From NCBI GenBank assembly GCA_020747065.1, contig JAGMVK010000007.1, positions 186,001-250,000 of the forward strand: a DNA stretch of 64,000 bases, read 5' to 3'. This document shows positions 44,404 to 55,900 of this stretch, piece after piece. Each line of letters opens with the position of its first letter. Positions within the stretch are counted from its first letter, which is position 1. Made by a program: the position numbers and the translations under genes. The notes beneath the pieces were generated by a model. It did no database searches. It was not told where the DNA came from and saw only the letters and a list, made by a program, of their open reading frames with translations. This stretch comes from Cadophora sp. MPI-SDFR-AT-0126 (lineage: Eukaryota > Ascomycota > Leotiomycetes > Helotiales > Ploettnerulaceae).

Positions 44404-45089
44404 ATGGGTATTTCTCGAGACTCCCGACACAAGCGCTCTGCTTCTGGTGCGAAGAGAGCATATTACCGTGCGTAGTAGAAAGCCCATATGCCTTTGGCAT
44501 ATGTTCCAACCTGATCTGAAAGCTAAGACTTTTTACAGGGAAGAAGCGCGCTTTCGAAGCCGGCCGACAAGAGTCCAGCACCCGTATCGGAGCAAAGAGA
44601 ATCCATCTTGTCCGTACCCGTGGTGGTAACCGCAAGTTCCGTGCCCTTCGTCTCGATTCCGGCAACTTCTCATGGGCTTCTGAGGGTATTGCCCGCAAGG
44701 TCCGTGTGATCGTCGTCGCTTTCCATCCTTCCAACAACGAGTTGGTCCGAACCAATACCCTTACCCGATCTGCCGTCGTCCAAGTCGATGCCGCTCCTTT
44801 CCGTCAATGGTACGAGGCCCACTACGGACAGAACCTCGGTCGCAGACGTCAAAAGCAAGCCGGAGCTGAGGTCGCTGAGCCAGATACCAAGAAGAGCAAG
44901 TCCGTCGAGAAGAAACACGCCGAGCGTTTCGCTGCCGTAGGAAAGGTTGAGCCCGCTTTGGAGAAGCAATTCGAGGCTGGTCGTCTGTTCGCCGTCATCT
45001 CTTCCCGCCCAGGACAGAGCGGACGCTGTGATGGATACATCTTGGAGGGTGAGGAGCTCGCTTTCTACCAGCGCCAACTGAGAAAGTAG
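44404..45089 (+). CDS. RPS8: 40S ribosomal protein S8 (eS8)
   Basis: Exons 44404-44467 and 44539-45089 join to 204 codons, the usual eS8 length. The product starts MGISRDSRHKRSASGAKRAY, and the splice restores YYRKKRAFEAGRQ. Later segments, TRIGAKRIHLVRTRGGNRKF, LRLDSGNFSWASEGIARK, DAAPFRQWYEAHYGQ and the end SSRPGQSGRCDGYILEGEEL, match eS8 throughout. It is a structural protein of the small ribosomal subunit, needed early in 18S rRNA maturation. The gene has the near-start intron typical of fungal ribosomal-protein genes (71 bp, GTGCGT donor), which contains a 19-bp perfect hairpin, and probably a second intron in the leader. Third positions favour C, as expected for a highly expressed gene. 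Confidence 0.98.
44485..44503. repeat. Hairpin inside the eS8 intron
   Basis: CATATGCC-TTT-GGCATATG is a perfect 8-bp stem with a 3-base loop, 17 bases after the donor site. It would shorten the effective distance between donor and branch site in the pre-mRNA. Confidence 0.8.
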
Positions 45090-45462
45090 AGGGTTTTTGC
45101 TGGTTTGGGATTGTATTTCTGTGGAGACATGGCTTGGAGTTGCATCTGCGGACCGTTCATTGAGAACTGTTACGACAAAGGGTCATCAGCAATTCAAGGG
45201 AAATGGGAATACTAAAATCTTGCAACGCCTCTATCTTTTACCTACACTTGACGCGTTTTTTTATGTTTATGTTGATATATTGTGACTTTGGCGCCTAGAT
45301 TTGATCCCTGCCAGTTCCCAAGCACCCCGCATCACAAGCTTCAACATCCCCTCTCTCTCAACCAACAATCCTCCAAGTGCCATGAACGCACCATCTGCCA
45401 GCGAACATAACATCTGAACTGTGATAGTCTGCAAATACGAAATCGAGAGAGCTACGTGCGCC
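45090..45462. other. Short intergenic region
   Basis: 3' flank of eS8 and promoter of the next gene. No other feature is seen. Confidence 0.6.
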
Positions 45463-46215
45463 ATGTCTGCCAACGCCTCCAGCTCATCAGCACCCCCTCC
45501 TCTTCCCCCACCAACACACCCATTGACCAATCCACAAGGGCAACCACCAACCTCCATTTCCCCAACTCTCCCCTCCTCATCCTCCTCCACGCATTCTCCC
45601 AGCACCAGTATGACCTCCCCATCCCTCCATTCCCCTGAAACCGCGCGGCAAATCGCCGAAGCGCGCGCCGCCCTCGAAGCCTCCATGTCCAACATCGGCT
45701 CCTCGCTGGACATCACCCTCCGCTCCCGCGCACAAGATCTCCACTCCAACTCCAGGCAGCTCGAGAAGCAGCAGAAGGACGTGGTGAAGGCGACGGAGGC
45801 ATTGCGCAAGGAGGGCGATAAGCTGAAGAAGGTTGCTGATGAGGGGATGAGGAGGGTGAAGGAGTTGGGGAATGTGCAGAATTGGGCGGAGATGCTGGAG
45901 AGAGACTTTTTGGTGCTGGGAGAGACGCTGAGGTTGGTGGAGCGTGGGAGTGCGAGTGAGGGAAGTAGTTATAGTGGGAGTGAGTGGGAAACTAGTAGTG
46001 AGGGGAGTAGAGATGAGGAGGGTGGGAGAGAGCCTGCCAGTGCTATGGATGGGGGAGTAGAGGGGAGGAAGATGGAGGTGAACGGGGTAGTGGCCGATGC
46101 TCTATCCTTGGAGACGCCAAACCAGAGAACTGTCGATCCTGATGGAGACACACAGATGCATGGCACGGATGCTGATGTAGATGACAAAGGGAGGGGCAAA
46201 GCTGTTGAAACTTGA
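45463..46215 (+). CDS. BLOC-1 subunit 1-like protein (BLOS1/GCN5L1 family)
   Basis: A 250-codon intronless gene; the ATG at 45463 (gccATGTC) is preferred over one at 45421. Residues 1-60 are Pro/Ser-rich and disordered. Residues about 65-165 form a coiled coil: ETARQIAEARAALEASMSNI, RQLEKQQKDVVKATEALRKE and VKELGNVQNWAEMLERDF followed by LVLGETLRLVE. The last part strongly resembles the conserved end of GCN5L1/BLOS1, where GDVENWA precedes the final helix. BLOC-1 works in endosomal sorting; yeast has a reduced form. An acidic Ser/Glu/Gly-rich tail is lineage-specific. Base use shifts from C-rich to G-rich midway. The family call is made from the motif alone. Confidence 0.75.
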   Translation: MSANASSSSAPPPLPPPTHPLTNPQGQPPTSISPTLPSSSSSTHSPSTSMTSPSLHSPETARQIAEARAALEASMSNIGSSLDITLRSRAQDLHSNSRQLEKQQKDVVKATEALRKEGDKLKKVADEGMRRVKELGNVQNWAEMLERDFLVLGETLRLVERGSASEGSSYSGSEWETSSEGSRDEEGGREPASAMDGGVEGRKMEVNGVVADALSLETPNQRTVDPDGDTQMHGTDADVDDKGRGKAVET

Positions 46216-47176
46216 AGTTTACGATACATGTGAACTGGGGAACTCACAAGAAGAGGTGATCCTTTGACGACTAACCAAACGTGATTAAAGCAGATTCTAT
46301 ATGAAGGGTACTAGCGCTAACATAACCAGATACTACAAAAACCGGCTCCACAGGCTCTCGGAGACACAAAACACTCAACAGCACCATGAAGACGTTTGTG
46401 TAGCAGAGACTAAGGACTTCTATGCCTAGCGCTCTGCTTCGGTTCGGCCCCCAGCATTTAGAACCGGGCTGGGTCACCCTCGCCTGGGTCTATCCGGCGC
46501 GCCGATCCAAAGCTCCACTCGGAGAACTTTCAACCACCATAGTTCATATGAGCCTCTTCTCAATCTCCTCCGTTTTCCTGTACTTGTACGTTAATGAATC
46601 TCCGGTGATCTACTTCACGAACTCATTCTCTTCTCTCGAGATACCAACCTAGTCGTCTTCACACACTCCTCTCCTCCTATACCTCTCTTTGATTAAAGAT
46701 CCTCTATGCCTTGAAAGTTCGTCCCATCTAGTTATATTTCTCTAACAAATCATCCACGAGATCTCCAATATCTTTGTCCCTCAAGGGACTCGTCGAGTCT
46801 TTCTTTCTTTCACATGTCGAAATTATCTCTGCTGGTAAGAACGATTCCCACAATTTGATCCGCCCCCCCCCCATTTTGATAATGCGTTTCGAACGAAGTC
46901 ATCATAAAAGTCTATGAGTTCAGCTGGCCTGCTCTGTTGGTAGCGGACTGCAAGAACCAGGCTCACAAACTTTCAATCGATTGAAATGAGTTCATTGAAC
47001 TAATGAATTTCACATGGACAGATCTCCAGGTAAAAAATCATGTAAACCAGTGCCTCATACCTACAACCTCGTCATGTGCAGAATACACATCACTCATTCC
47101 ACACGTTCGTCGAAGCCTATGGGCTTACACACCACTTCAAGACCACCTCCTCCGGCACTCCCGCTGTGCCGGCGGT
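46216..47176. other. Convergent 3' region, no gene seen
   Basis: Between the BLOC-1-like gene and the esterase gene. Contains a run of 10 C (46863-46872) and nothing gene-like. Confidence 0.6.
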
Positions 47177-48136
47177 TTAAAAGCTCGTCATCGCTTTCAA
47201 CCTGTGCTCCATGGCCCTCTTGCTCACCGAGCTTTCTGGTGACAATCCTTCAAAGCCATGCGGGACACCAGGGTACAGGTGAAACTCAGTGACAATGTTT
47301 TCAGCAACAAGTCGGGAGATGAATTCCATGTTCTCAAGTAGAAAGAGATCCAACTGGCCGACATCTACATAAGTTGGTGGCAGTCCCTTGACGCTCTCGG
47401 CACGCGCAGGGGCAGCATATGGAGACACACCGTCCTTACCCGCCATGTCTCCCAAGAGTGCCGTCCAGCCAGTGAGGTTGTCGACACTGCTCCAGATATT
47501 AATCGAATCAACGGTCGGATTGGCCGTTATATTGCGGTCATCGAGCATAGGATAGACGAGAATCTGTTTGGCAAGCGGTGGGGAGAAGGCTCTGTCACGG
47601 GCCATCAGTGCCACGCCAGCCGCGATTCCGCCCCCGGCGCTCTCGCCCATGATGGCGATCCTACTTTTGTCGATGTTAAGGTCCACAGCATGCTGTTGAA
47701 GCCATATCAGGCCAGCGTAACAATCCTCGACCGGTGTTGGGTGTGGGTGTTCCGGTGCTAGACGATAGTCGACAGAGAATATTGGGACCCCGGTCTTTGA
47801 CGCCAGAGTCTTCAACATGCTGGCGAACACCTTTACAGACCCTAAGATCATTCCACCGCCGTGACAGTGGAGAATTGCAGGACCTGGCTTTGAACGAGTT
47901 GCCTTCTTTTCAAACTGATATATTGAAACGGAATGGCCATCCTTGGCGATTGTTTTGTGATGGATTTGTTCCACGTCGTCCACGGCTGGTATTGATCCAA
48001 GCAACGCACCCATACCGGCCTCAAAGCCTGCACGTCTTGACGTGATGTCGTGTGCGGCGAGTCTCGGTGCTCCCGAAATCATTGCGATCAAGGGCTCGAT
48101 GGTCTTGCGGTATTCCGGATCAAGTTGAAGAGACAT
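47177..48136 (-). CDS. Alpha/beta hydrolase, HSL-type esterase/lipase
   Basis: An intronless 319-codon gene; the start MSLQLDPEYRK is chosen over an upstream ATG at 48184 for its A at -3 and its family-like N-terminus. It has every hallmark of the hormone-sensitive-lipase (bacterial-type H) family. The oxyanion motif HCHGGGMILG is near 92-101, and VDYRLAPEHPHPTPVEDC follows. The nucleophile Ser is in GESAGGG (near 168), the acid in VDVGQLDLF (Asp near 259) and the base in GVPHGFE (His near 291). These enzymes cleave short-chain or bulky esters, including detoxification and secondary-metabolite substrates; the substrate here is unknown. There is no signal peptide, so it is probably cytosolic. 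A TATA box lies about 160 bp upstream. Confidence 0.94.
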   Translation of the reverse strand: MSLQLDPEYRKTIEPLIAMISGAPRLAAHDITSRRAGFEAGMGALLGSIPAVDDVEQIHHKTIAKDGHSVSIYQFEKKATRSKPGPAILHCHGGGMILGSVKVFASMLKTLASKTGVPIFSVDYRLAPEHPHPTPVEDCYAGLIWLQQHAVDLNIDKSRIAIMGESAGGGIAAGVALMARDRAFSPPLAKQILVYPMLDDRNITANPTVDSINIWSSVDNLTGWTALLGDMAGKDGVSPYAAPARAESVKGLPPTYVDVGQLDLFLLENMEFISRLVAENIVTEFHLYPGVPHGFEGLSPESSVSKRAMEHRLKAMTSF

Positions 48137-48292
48137 GCTGGGCTTAGTTAAAGATTGCTGTCGGGCTCGATGGTGAGTGACCAAAGCTCTAAGAGATAGG
48201 ATTGAAGATGGTAGCTGGCGTGACTATGTGAAAACGAGGCTTGAACAGCAAGAATTGCTTGTTCTCATTACCAGCGGTGGTGAGAACCATCT

Positions 48293-48300
48293 TTATATAA
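48293..48300 (-). promoter_or_regulatory. TATA box of the esterase gene
   Basis: TATATAAA on the minus strand, within GTTATATAAAG, about 157 bp upstream of the ATG at 48136. The distance is reasonable for a fungal core promoter with a leader of about 100 bases. Confidence 0.5.
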
Positions 48301-50837
48301 CACAACGGAGCGGAGGAAGTCTTCACGTTTGAACATTCTGGTTGTCATTTACCCCTTGAAAACCTTATTACTAAGTATCACAATTAGAGTTCAGAGAGGC
48401 TGGTGCCGAAAACTTCGACTTCCGCATTGGATACACACTAAGGGCTTGTCTGTCACTTCGACCATACTTCCTGCCGGGACCTTCGTACTTCCGTTCCGGA
48501 TGGCTCTTCGCCGCCTCGGAGGAAACCAGTGAAAGTTGTGAGACACACTTTAGGGGGGATGGAAAATCATATCCGAAGCTACTCGTAAGTCAGTATCTAT
48601 TAGTCAGACGCCATAACTTAAGGTATGAATAGGGAATGGAGAAATTATCATTGTCCAATGTTTCTCAGACATACTCTGTATTCAGCTCCTCCACAGAAGT
48701 CCTATCTTCGATTTCAAATCATTTCTAGACAGAATTGCGGATTCCGTGCATGAAGCTGAAGTTCCTTCGGTCCGGTACCGAATTACCGAAGCTCTCGGTA
48801 AATACAAGTACTGTACTTGTACCTCCCCTCCTGGCGAAGCATACTAGTCCAAGCCTCTAAATGCTTGGCACTATTGTTTCAACAAGACCTCCTAACATTT
48901 TGTACAAGATACACAAGCTCCGATCACGGCAAATCATCGCTCCCGTATACCACGTACAAGTTCTTTTACTATCTCGTGGCTGCTTGATTCTCAAGCCTCT
49001 TCAAATGCGGCTTCTGGTTGTCCATAAAAATGGTGAAGCCTTAGGAGGCCGTCTTGGAGGAAGCTGGTGAGCTTTCCGAATGGGATTAGCTCCGTTCGGT
49101 CGTACAAGTCAACATAGCCCGGAATTGGGTCATCCTAAAAACAGCCGAGGTCGTTCGGTGGGTGGTGCGTGTAGGTGAAGCTCACGATAGTGACCTTTTT
49201 TCAGCCTCTTTTTCTAATCAAAATGCGAGTGGCCGCCTGTTTGTCCTACCAATAGACCATTGATTTTTGCCCGGTTTGCCAAGTTTACGCAGAGCGTCAT
49301 TATCTATTCAAAAAAGCAATGGGGTTTGCAAGCATTAAAGGTGGATTACCCGAAGGTTCCCTTCCTGACATTTGCCAAGAAGAGCGATGTGGTGGATGTG
49401 AAATCAGAGCGCGATTGTCGGACTTGCATCGACATAGAACAAGGGTCTATTCTTGGGAGCACCGGACATGGAGCAACGCCGTCCGAAATGGGAGGTAGTA
49501 CTACTTTTTCAGTAACATCATGTGTCTTTGAGTCCCATTTCAGGTTCACTGCAGCTGATTTTGATCAGATACAATTTGTACCGGTTCCGTTCCAAGGCAC
49601 GTCGGTTGAGCATGAATCTCCATTTATTGAGATCTCCTCCCCGACTCCAAATGAAGAACGTTGATCCAGATCAGATCTGTTCACTCTCCACACTGGGATT
49701 TGCCCGATCGATGAATTGTTGCCAAGAACAAAAATCCCCAGATTCAATGTTCTGCCGGGAGAGTGCTCTGGCAGTCCATCAAATTGCCTTAGAAGTTCAC
49801 CCATCTTACAGGTCATGCCGACCGCCGAAAATGAATCTACAGGTATAATATACCGTTGTGTGTTATTGATAATTGCAAGGGCGAGGAAAAATTTGCTCAA
49901 AACTGCACGATCCAATATATTCTCTCTTTGAAGAGCCATTCATGCCCACACGCTTGAGCAAGTGCCTGTTTTTGTTTAGCCAAACCCCTGAAATCGCGTG
50001 ATGACATCCTAGGAGATCTGAGCAGGGATACTTATTGCTTAGTATTCCCCGCGTTTTTAATCTACGAGGCTAGTTATTAATATTCCATGATCCTAGTTAT
50101 ATCTCTTCGAGAACTTGGCTCGACATAAATCAGCAGTCTGAGGGTTAAGTTTGGCGTAACATATACACCTCATGCCATGGATCTCGAAATGTTCTCCATC
50201 CGTAGAGCAGGAAACGCACGTCTGAGAATGTCTTGGCAGAAGGCGAGATCCTCAGGTACCTTGCAGATGACATCTGGAGTTTTTCCAAGCGACAGATTAC
50301 TGCACCCCGCAACACCACCACCTTACCTGATTTCCGGAAGAAGGACATCGTCTCCGGCATTTGCAGGCAGGCTCTATACGGAATTACCGGCCAAGCCAGA
50401 GGGCTGATCCGGAAATGATACCGAAGCGGAGAAATCCCCTGTCGACGTGATGTGCCTTCGACCTTTGAAGTTGGCGTGATCGGATTTGGACCCTGCCTCC
50501 ACAATATCACGAAAGCATCCTAGTGGACCACACAGCGGCTGATGTCTTGTCAATGCAGATTCTGACTACTATACTTCAACCGAATGGCATTCCCTTTACG
50601 TGGCCTGGCCATCCATCGTTCTGTCAATGAGAAACTGTGTTATATGTAGAATGGACAGCTGCTGGGACAAGCCAGCTTTGGTAAGAAATCTTTTATTGTC
50701 TCGCCCCAAAATCTCGCCTCCCACTTGCTCCATATTCACCCATAAAACACACTGGCTGCTGTGTGGCCGTTGCTGTCCTTTCCTCCTGTGCTCTCTCTTT
50801 GGATCTTGGGATCTCGCCTAGGAGCTTTTTCGCCAAG
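48301..50837. other. Intergenic, 2.5 kb, no gene seen
   Basis: Apart from a nested palindrome at 48774-48823, no coding or repeat structure is visible. A frame at 49260-49664 lacks an ATG and family features. The right end is the promoter of the GH114 gene. Confidence 0.5.
48774..48823. repeat. Cluster of nested palindromes
   Basis: An outer GGTAC...GTACC pair encloses two adjacent hairpins: TTACCGA/TCGGTAA (48783-48801, 5-base loop) and TACAAGTAC/GTACTTGTA (48803-48821, 1-base loop). Together they make a foldable element of about 50 bases. Confidence 0.75.
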
Positions 50838-52174
50838 ATGCTTCCATCAACACTTCTTTGGGCATGTATCTACAGTAGTGCGTCAATCGCAGCAGTTTTC
50901 AAAGTCGGGCAGAAATTCCAGATCATCCTTGACAGCATACCAAATCTCACAGCATCCCCGAAAGTCGTACCAGGCGATGCGGCAGTCTTCGATATCGACC
51001 TTTTCGACACAGATGCAGCGACGATTTCTGGCCTTCAGAGTCAGGGCAAGATCGTGATATGTTATTTTAGCGCGGGGACGTACGAGCCGTGGAGACCTGA
51101 TGCAGGGAACTTCACGCAGGAGGATATGGGGCAATCTCTAGCTCCGGAGTGGCCAGATGAATATTGGTTGAGGGTCAATAATTCGAATGTCAAGAAGATT
51201 ATGACAAACAGGATACAGCTAGCAGCTGCAAAGGGATGTGATGGGGTGGATCCGGACAATACAGGTAAGCCTTCTTTCTGCCATGTTCTTGGAGAACTTG
51301 TCTGCGCAATAGAGCTGGATAACGAGAATATAGCTGATTTGAGTAGATGGCTATGTACGAATTCCGTTCGTTTCGAAATTGCTGCAAATTTCTAAATTAG
51401 TCCTCCGACGAAATCAAACTTACTGACTAGCCTGTAGCAAAATCCAAACAACACCATAAACTTGACACGCGGCGCCCTGGTCGAATACATGCGCTGGATG
51501 GCCTCCCAAGCCTCCTCCCTAAATCTCGCCATTGGTCTCAAAAACAGTATGGACATCCTTCCCGACTTGACACCCATAATGCAATTCGCAGTCAACGAGC
51601 AATGCGCCGCATTCGGTGAATGCAGCTCATACAGCGCCTTCCTCGCCGCCGGAAAGCCAGTCTTCCACATCGAATACCCGCCTTCGGTCCCGAACGTACA
51701 GCCTGCAGATCGCGCGAAAGGTTGCCAGAACAACGGTATGAACGGTATGAGTACGGTATTCAAGAATATGAGTTTGAGTGGATGGGTGGGTTATTGCGAT
51801 GGTAGTTCTGCGACGACAATCACGAAGCCCGGTGGAGGCACGAATCCGTGGGCACCTGGGAAACCGAAACCTACAACCACGGCCAAGACGACTGCAAGGC
51901 CGACTACGACGAAGCCGCCGAGTACGAGTAGGACGTCGACGAGGTCGACGACTTCGGTGAGAACGACTAGTTCAGCGGCACCCGGGGGCTCAAATGGATG
52001 TAAATCGAAACATTGGGATCAGTGTGGTGGCAATGACTGGAAGGGGTGTACGGTTTGTGAGGTGAGACTTCTTCCGTGGGCGTGTTCTGGATTACATGCT
52101 GATGATTACTTGTCTATCAGTCGCCATACACTTGCAAAGGCGTGTCACCGCCGTACTACTACCAGTGTTTATGA
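50838..52174 (+). CDS. Secreted GH114 polygalactosaminidase-like enzyme with CBM1 and an 8-nt microexon
   Basis: Exons 50838-51264, 51347-51354 (8 nt, atggctat), 51438-52061 and 52121-52174 give 370 codons. A signal peptide (MLPSTLLWACIYSSASIAAV) leads into a GH114 TIM-barrel (about 25-290): FDIDLFDTDAATI, VICYFSAGTYEPWRPD, WLRVNN, and GVDPDNTDGY, where the microexon supplies DGY. LAIGLKNSMDILPDL and VFHIEYPP follow; the Asp of DPDN and the Glu of HIEY are likely catalytic candidates. A Thr/Ser/Pro/Lys linker (about 293-332) joins a C-terminal CBM1 (about 335-370: HWDQCGG, GCTVC, YYYQCL). GH114 enzymes cut alpha-1,4-galactosamine polymers such as fungal galactosaminogalactan; CBM1 binds crystalline cellulose or chitin. 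Introns are 82, 83 and 59 bp. An ATG at 50763 would spoil the signal peptide. Confidence 0.92.
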
Positions 52175-52903
52175 GTGCAAGAATTTTGTTTGTCTCTTTA
52201 GGTTTTGCATTTCGTTGGAGAGGAAGGTTAAGATCAATCGGACTATATACCCTGCTATCTCAAAATCGAAAGTCGATGTTCCATTTTCAATTTCATCTCA
52301 TCACCCTGAGGTCTCTACCGAAGCTCAAAAAAACGTGCATTGTAACTTAAGTTTTCTTGGAAGTGGATACATTCGACAAGCCTTGAGATGTTCCGTGGAG
52401 TTGTTATTCAAAAAGAAGAGAGAATCACACACAAGAAGAGAGGGATACAATATGCATATTCAAGCAAGTGACCTCACCGGTCCTGGACATTTTCAGAAAG
52501 TTCTGACAATTCAGCCCCCTCCCGTCCAGCAGTTTTTTTTCTCTCAGAAGTTACTGGCAGGCTCATCTGCGGGGTATATTTAGATTGCATACGGCACGGG
52601 CGGCTGAGCCCGCGCAGCCTCCAAGGTAACCTATTAGCGATGACGAACGGGATGACAAGCTGAAAGATCCCTGAAGCCTAGGCGGACACCAATTTGCTGA
52701 CTTTTCCGATCGTCGTCTTACAAGATCATCATCTCACCGTCATCTTACTCGCAGCTTTTGTTTGCGGCTCATGGCCCTAGACATATCTGGACCGCTGCTC
52801 CACTTGCACAAGTTACTTGATTCAAGCAGCTGACATTAGAATGTATAGCGACTCTTTTTTGACTTCGGCTTTGCTAGACTGTCCCCGTATCTGAGCCCTC
52901 GAA
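52175..52903. other. Intergenic, no gene seen
   Basis: The frame of the GH114 gene, if read through its last intron, stays open to 52583, but splicing places the stop at 52174, right after the CBM1 motif. Beyond this is the promoter of the next gene. Confidence 0.6.
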
Positions 52904-55900
52904 ATGGATCTCCGCTCGGTTGACTTCGAGTGGCTAGCTGACCTCCAGAAATGTGAGGCTCTACTCGACGTCTAACGATTTGATCAATTACATATCTAAC
53001 TTTTACATCTAGCTCAATGCTTCACGACCTGTGAAGTTTCCAGCCCTGCCAAGTCTACTGATTTTGGATCTGAAGGACACACAGCTTCAATCACCGACTG
53101 GCACGAACTGTTGCAGCTTACAGCCCCGGACGACATATGCGGAATAGTGTTTGTAAGAGGACACTTTCCAAATGCTCCAGATTCCATTCTGTCCAGATCT
53201 CAACGACGAGATGATTCGGGCAATAAAGGGACCTTCGGGACTCGGCTGCACGGAGCCGAGGATGAACCAGATCTGGAACTCGGAGAGCGTCTGGCACAGG
53301 GTTGGATTAACCTCAGATGGCCGTATACGAAGTATGAGCTGAGAGAGAAGAGTGAAGAACCGGATTCAAGCACTGGGAGCTACGAGCAGATTTCTTTCGT
53401 CCGAGATGGCGTTCTCGTGCAGGTTGTTCGCTTGAAATGGGGCCATGAGAGCTCTTTGAGTGATTATGATTCTTCGGATGGGCTGGAGAGGAAAACTGCA
53501 AGGATCAAAGTCGGAGGTATGGTTCAATTCGGCTGTCCTTGTTCTAATAGAGGCCCACCTGATGTGGACACTTTTCACATGAGCTCAGAGAATGGGCTTG
53601 CTTGCGTCAGCGAGCGATACCAGAAGAGACTGGAGATGCATCTTTTTGTCGACGGGATCCGGCGGGATATAAGTGCTCCTTTGCATGGACTTGACCGTGA
53701 TGAGATCAGTGGGTCAGAAGTTGACATTTCATCAATGCACGAGATTGAGCTTCGAGATGGTGAATCAATCATCGTTGTCTCGACTTATGCACTGCGAGGC
53801 ATCGACAAGAGCTCCCCTGGACTCGAAATGGCTACGTTCACTGATCTGGAGAACTATCTTGGGACATGTAATACCTCAGTCAATATGACTGATCGATTAT
53901 GGACTGCATTATGTTCAGCAAACTACGAAGCTAGCGAGGCAGTTGATGTTTGTGTTATTGGCCGAGGGGTAGAGCAAATTCTTGGGGTGTCCTCTGTACC
54001 TCTGCCAGGAGTCAATGGCGCTAAAGTCAGTGGTGAAACTGCTTTGATCTGCAATGTAATGACTCCACAATACGTCGACGTGCAGAGTAGCTTGTAAGTC
54101 ATTTCTTGTAGTCAACAAGTACCATGACTAACGCAGTCTCAGTTTCCAAATCCGCTTGCTTGTCAAGGCCTTCAACTTTATCGGCAGTCGCCACATGGAA
54201 CCAGATCTATTCGAGCGGCACAAGTCCCTGATCGACATACGTGCTTCATATCTATCGACACTCCTCAAATCCATAACATCAATTCTAACCTGGCTAATCA
54301 ACACTGACATGAAACCCAGGCGACTACTGCTTGCTCTCAGAAGTGACGAGCCCTCCCCAGATATGGAAACGCAGCCATCTGAACGACTGCGGAGATGCGA
54401 ACAAAACCGTGTACGGATGCACACAGATCAATCATACAACCAAGCCTGCTATGCGACACTTGCAGTCTGGTATGTTATGAAACATTGTCCACAAGCAACA
54501 CCAGACAACTTCATGTCGGAAATTCTCTTGCCGAGGTTAGCGCGAGCCTACGAGGCGGTTCAGAAACGTGCATCACGCGATAAAGAGCCTACTCCAAAGA
54601 ATGATGTGCTCCAATGGCTTCACATGAGCTGCTTGTTTCTCATCTGCAATGAGCGATTTGGAATGGATGATAGTGGGGCGGCCATTGACGGATTTGCACT
54701 ATCGCGGCTTGACCGCCAAGAACTTGTCAGGACGCAACAGAAGTTCGAGAAATATGTCTCTCGCTTGAAGACAGCTCAAGTTGAATCGTATTCGATTGAG
54801 CATGAGGAGCTAGACCGTGTACTGCTCATAAGTGAGGAGCTTGGGTTGGACGCGGTTCCGACATCGTACACGGCAAGTTTGGCTTTGTCACGGGCGACTC
54901 AGAGTCGCAAGCGAATTTTGCAAAGGCAGCGTACGACGAGATTCAACCCGGGACCTAGAACTTGGAAAGGCTCGCGAGTGACTTCCAATTGCCCATGGGA
55001 GCTTCTGTGTACTAATCATCAAGGATTCCTGCGGGTGACAGACGATGCCAACATCAAGGCTGCGAGAGATAGATTGTTCGAGTTTCTCATGTCAGACTAC
55101 TCTTTCATGACATCTTGGGATCGTGCTGATGGCAATATGGTTGGCAAATGGTGGGATTTGGAGCCCGTCAGTGTTATCTGTGCCACATTGCTCGACCTCA
55201 AGTTTGAAGGTAGGACGTCTCTGATGACTTCTGGTGTTCACTTGCTGACAGTGTGAAGGGAAGTTGAAATCTGCCATTTCGGAGGAAACGGCGGATCAAC
55301 TAGGCCACTCTGTGCATGACATTGAAGAGTCACCGTCCGTGCAAAGGAGGAATTCCGAAATCATGCCAGAGCCGACCCAAGAGGATTCGATACGTGACAT
55401 TCTTCTACAAATGAAGAAACTGCAAGAGGAGTCAAGCAAAGAACACTTGCTTCAGATGAGACAACTTCTCGTTCGAGAAGACGTGACGGGTACCTTCTCA
55501 GTGAAAGCTTTCGACTGGGTACCATGCAAACCAGGAAAGCTGTACCATCCGGTAAGCATCGTAGATCATATATTGAAATAACGGAACTGATGTGGAGTAG
55601 CACTGGTGGGTACAATCCATCTCAGACACGCCCGACATGTATCAAGCGAAGCAAACAAAAGATGTTCCCCTGCGAAAAGACGTCCAAAAGTATCTGACTA
55701 GCCGTGAGCGTACGGATATTATCGCAGACCCAACTTACACGCCGGGAAATATCCTGAGCAAACTTCCTCCTGCTGAATTGCAATTCCTGAGCGTCTTTGA
55801 TTTGCACCTATCAAAGAAGTTTACGTTCAAATCCAGGGATATCACTCTCCAGAGCTTGTTCGCAGCAGCGCAACCTCGTACCTCTGAGATAGGACGCCAC

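Noticed and set aside
49260..49664. 134-codon plus-strand open frame
   Set aside because: No ATG at or near the start, no recognisable motif and no good splice partner.
52062..52583. Read-through extension of the GH114 reading frame past the last intron
   Set aside because: The spliced form ends exactly with the CBM1 consensus YYYQCL; the unspliced extension has no domain features.
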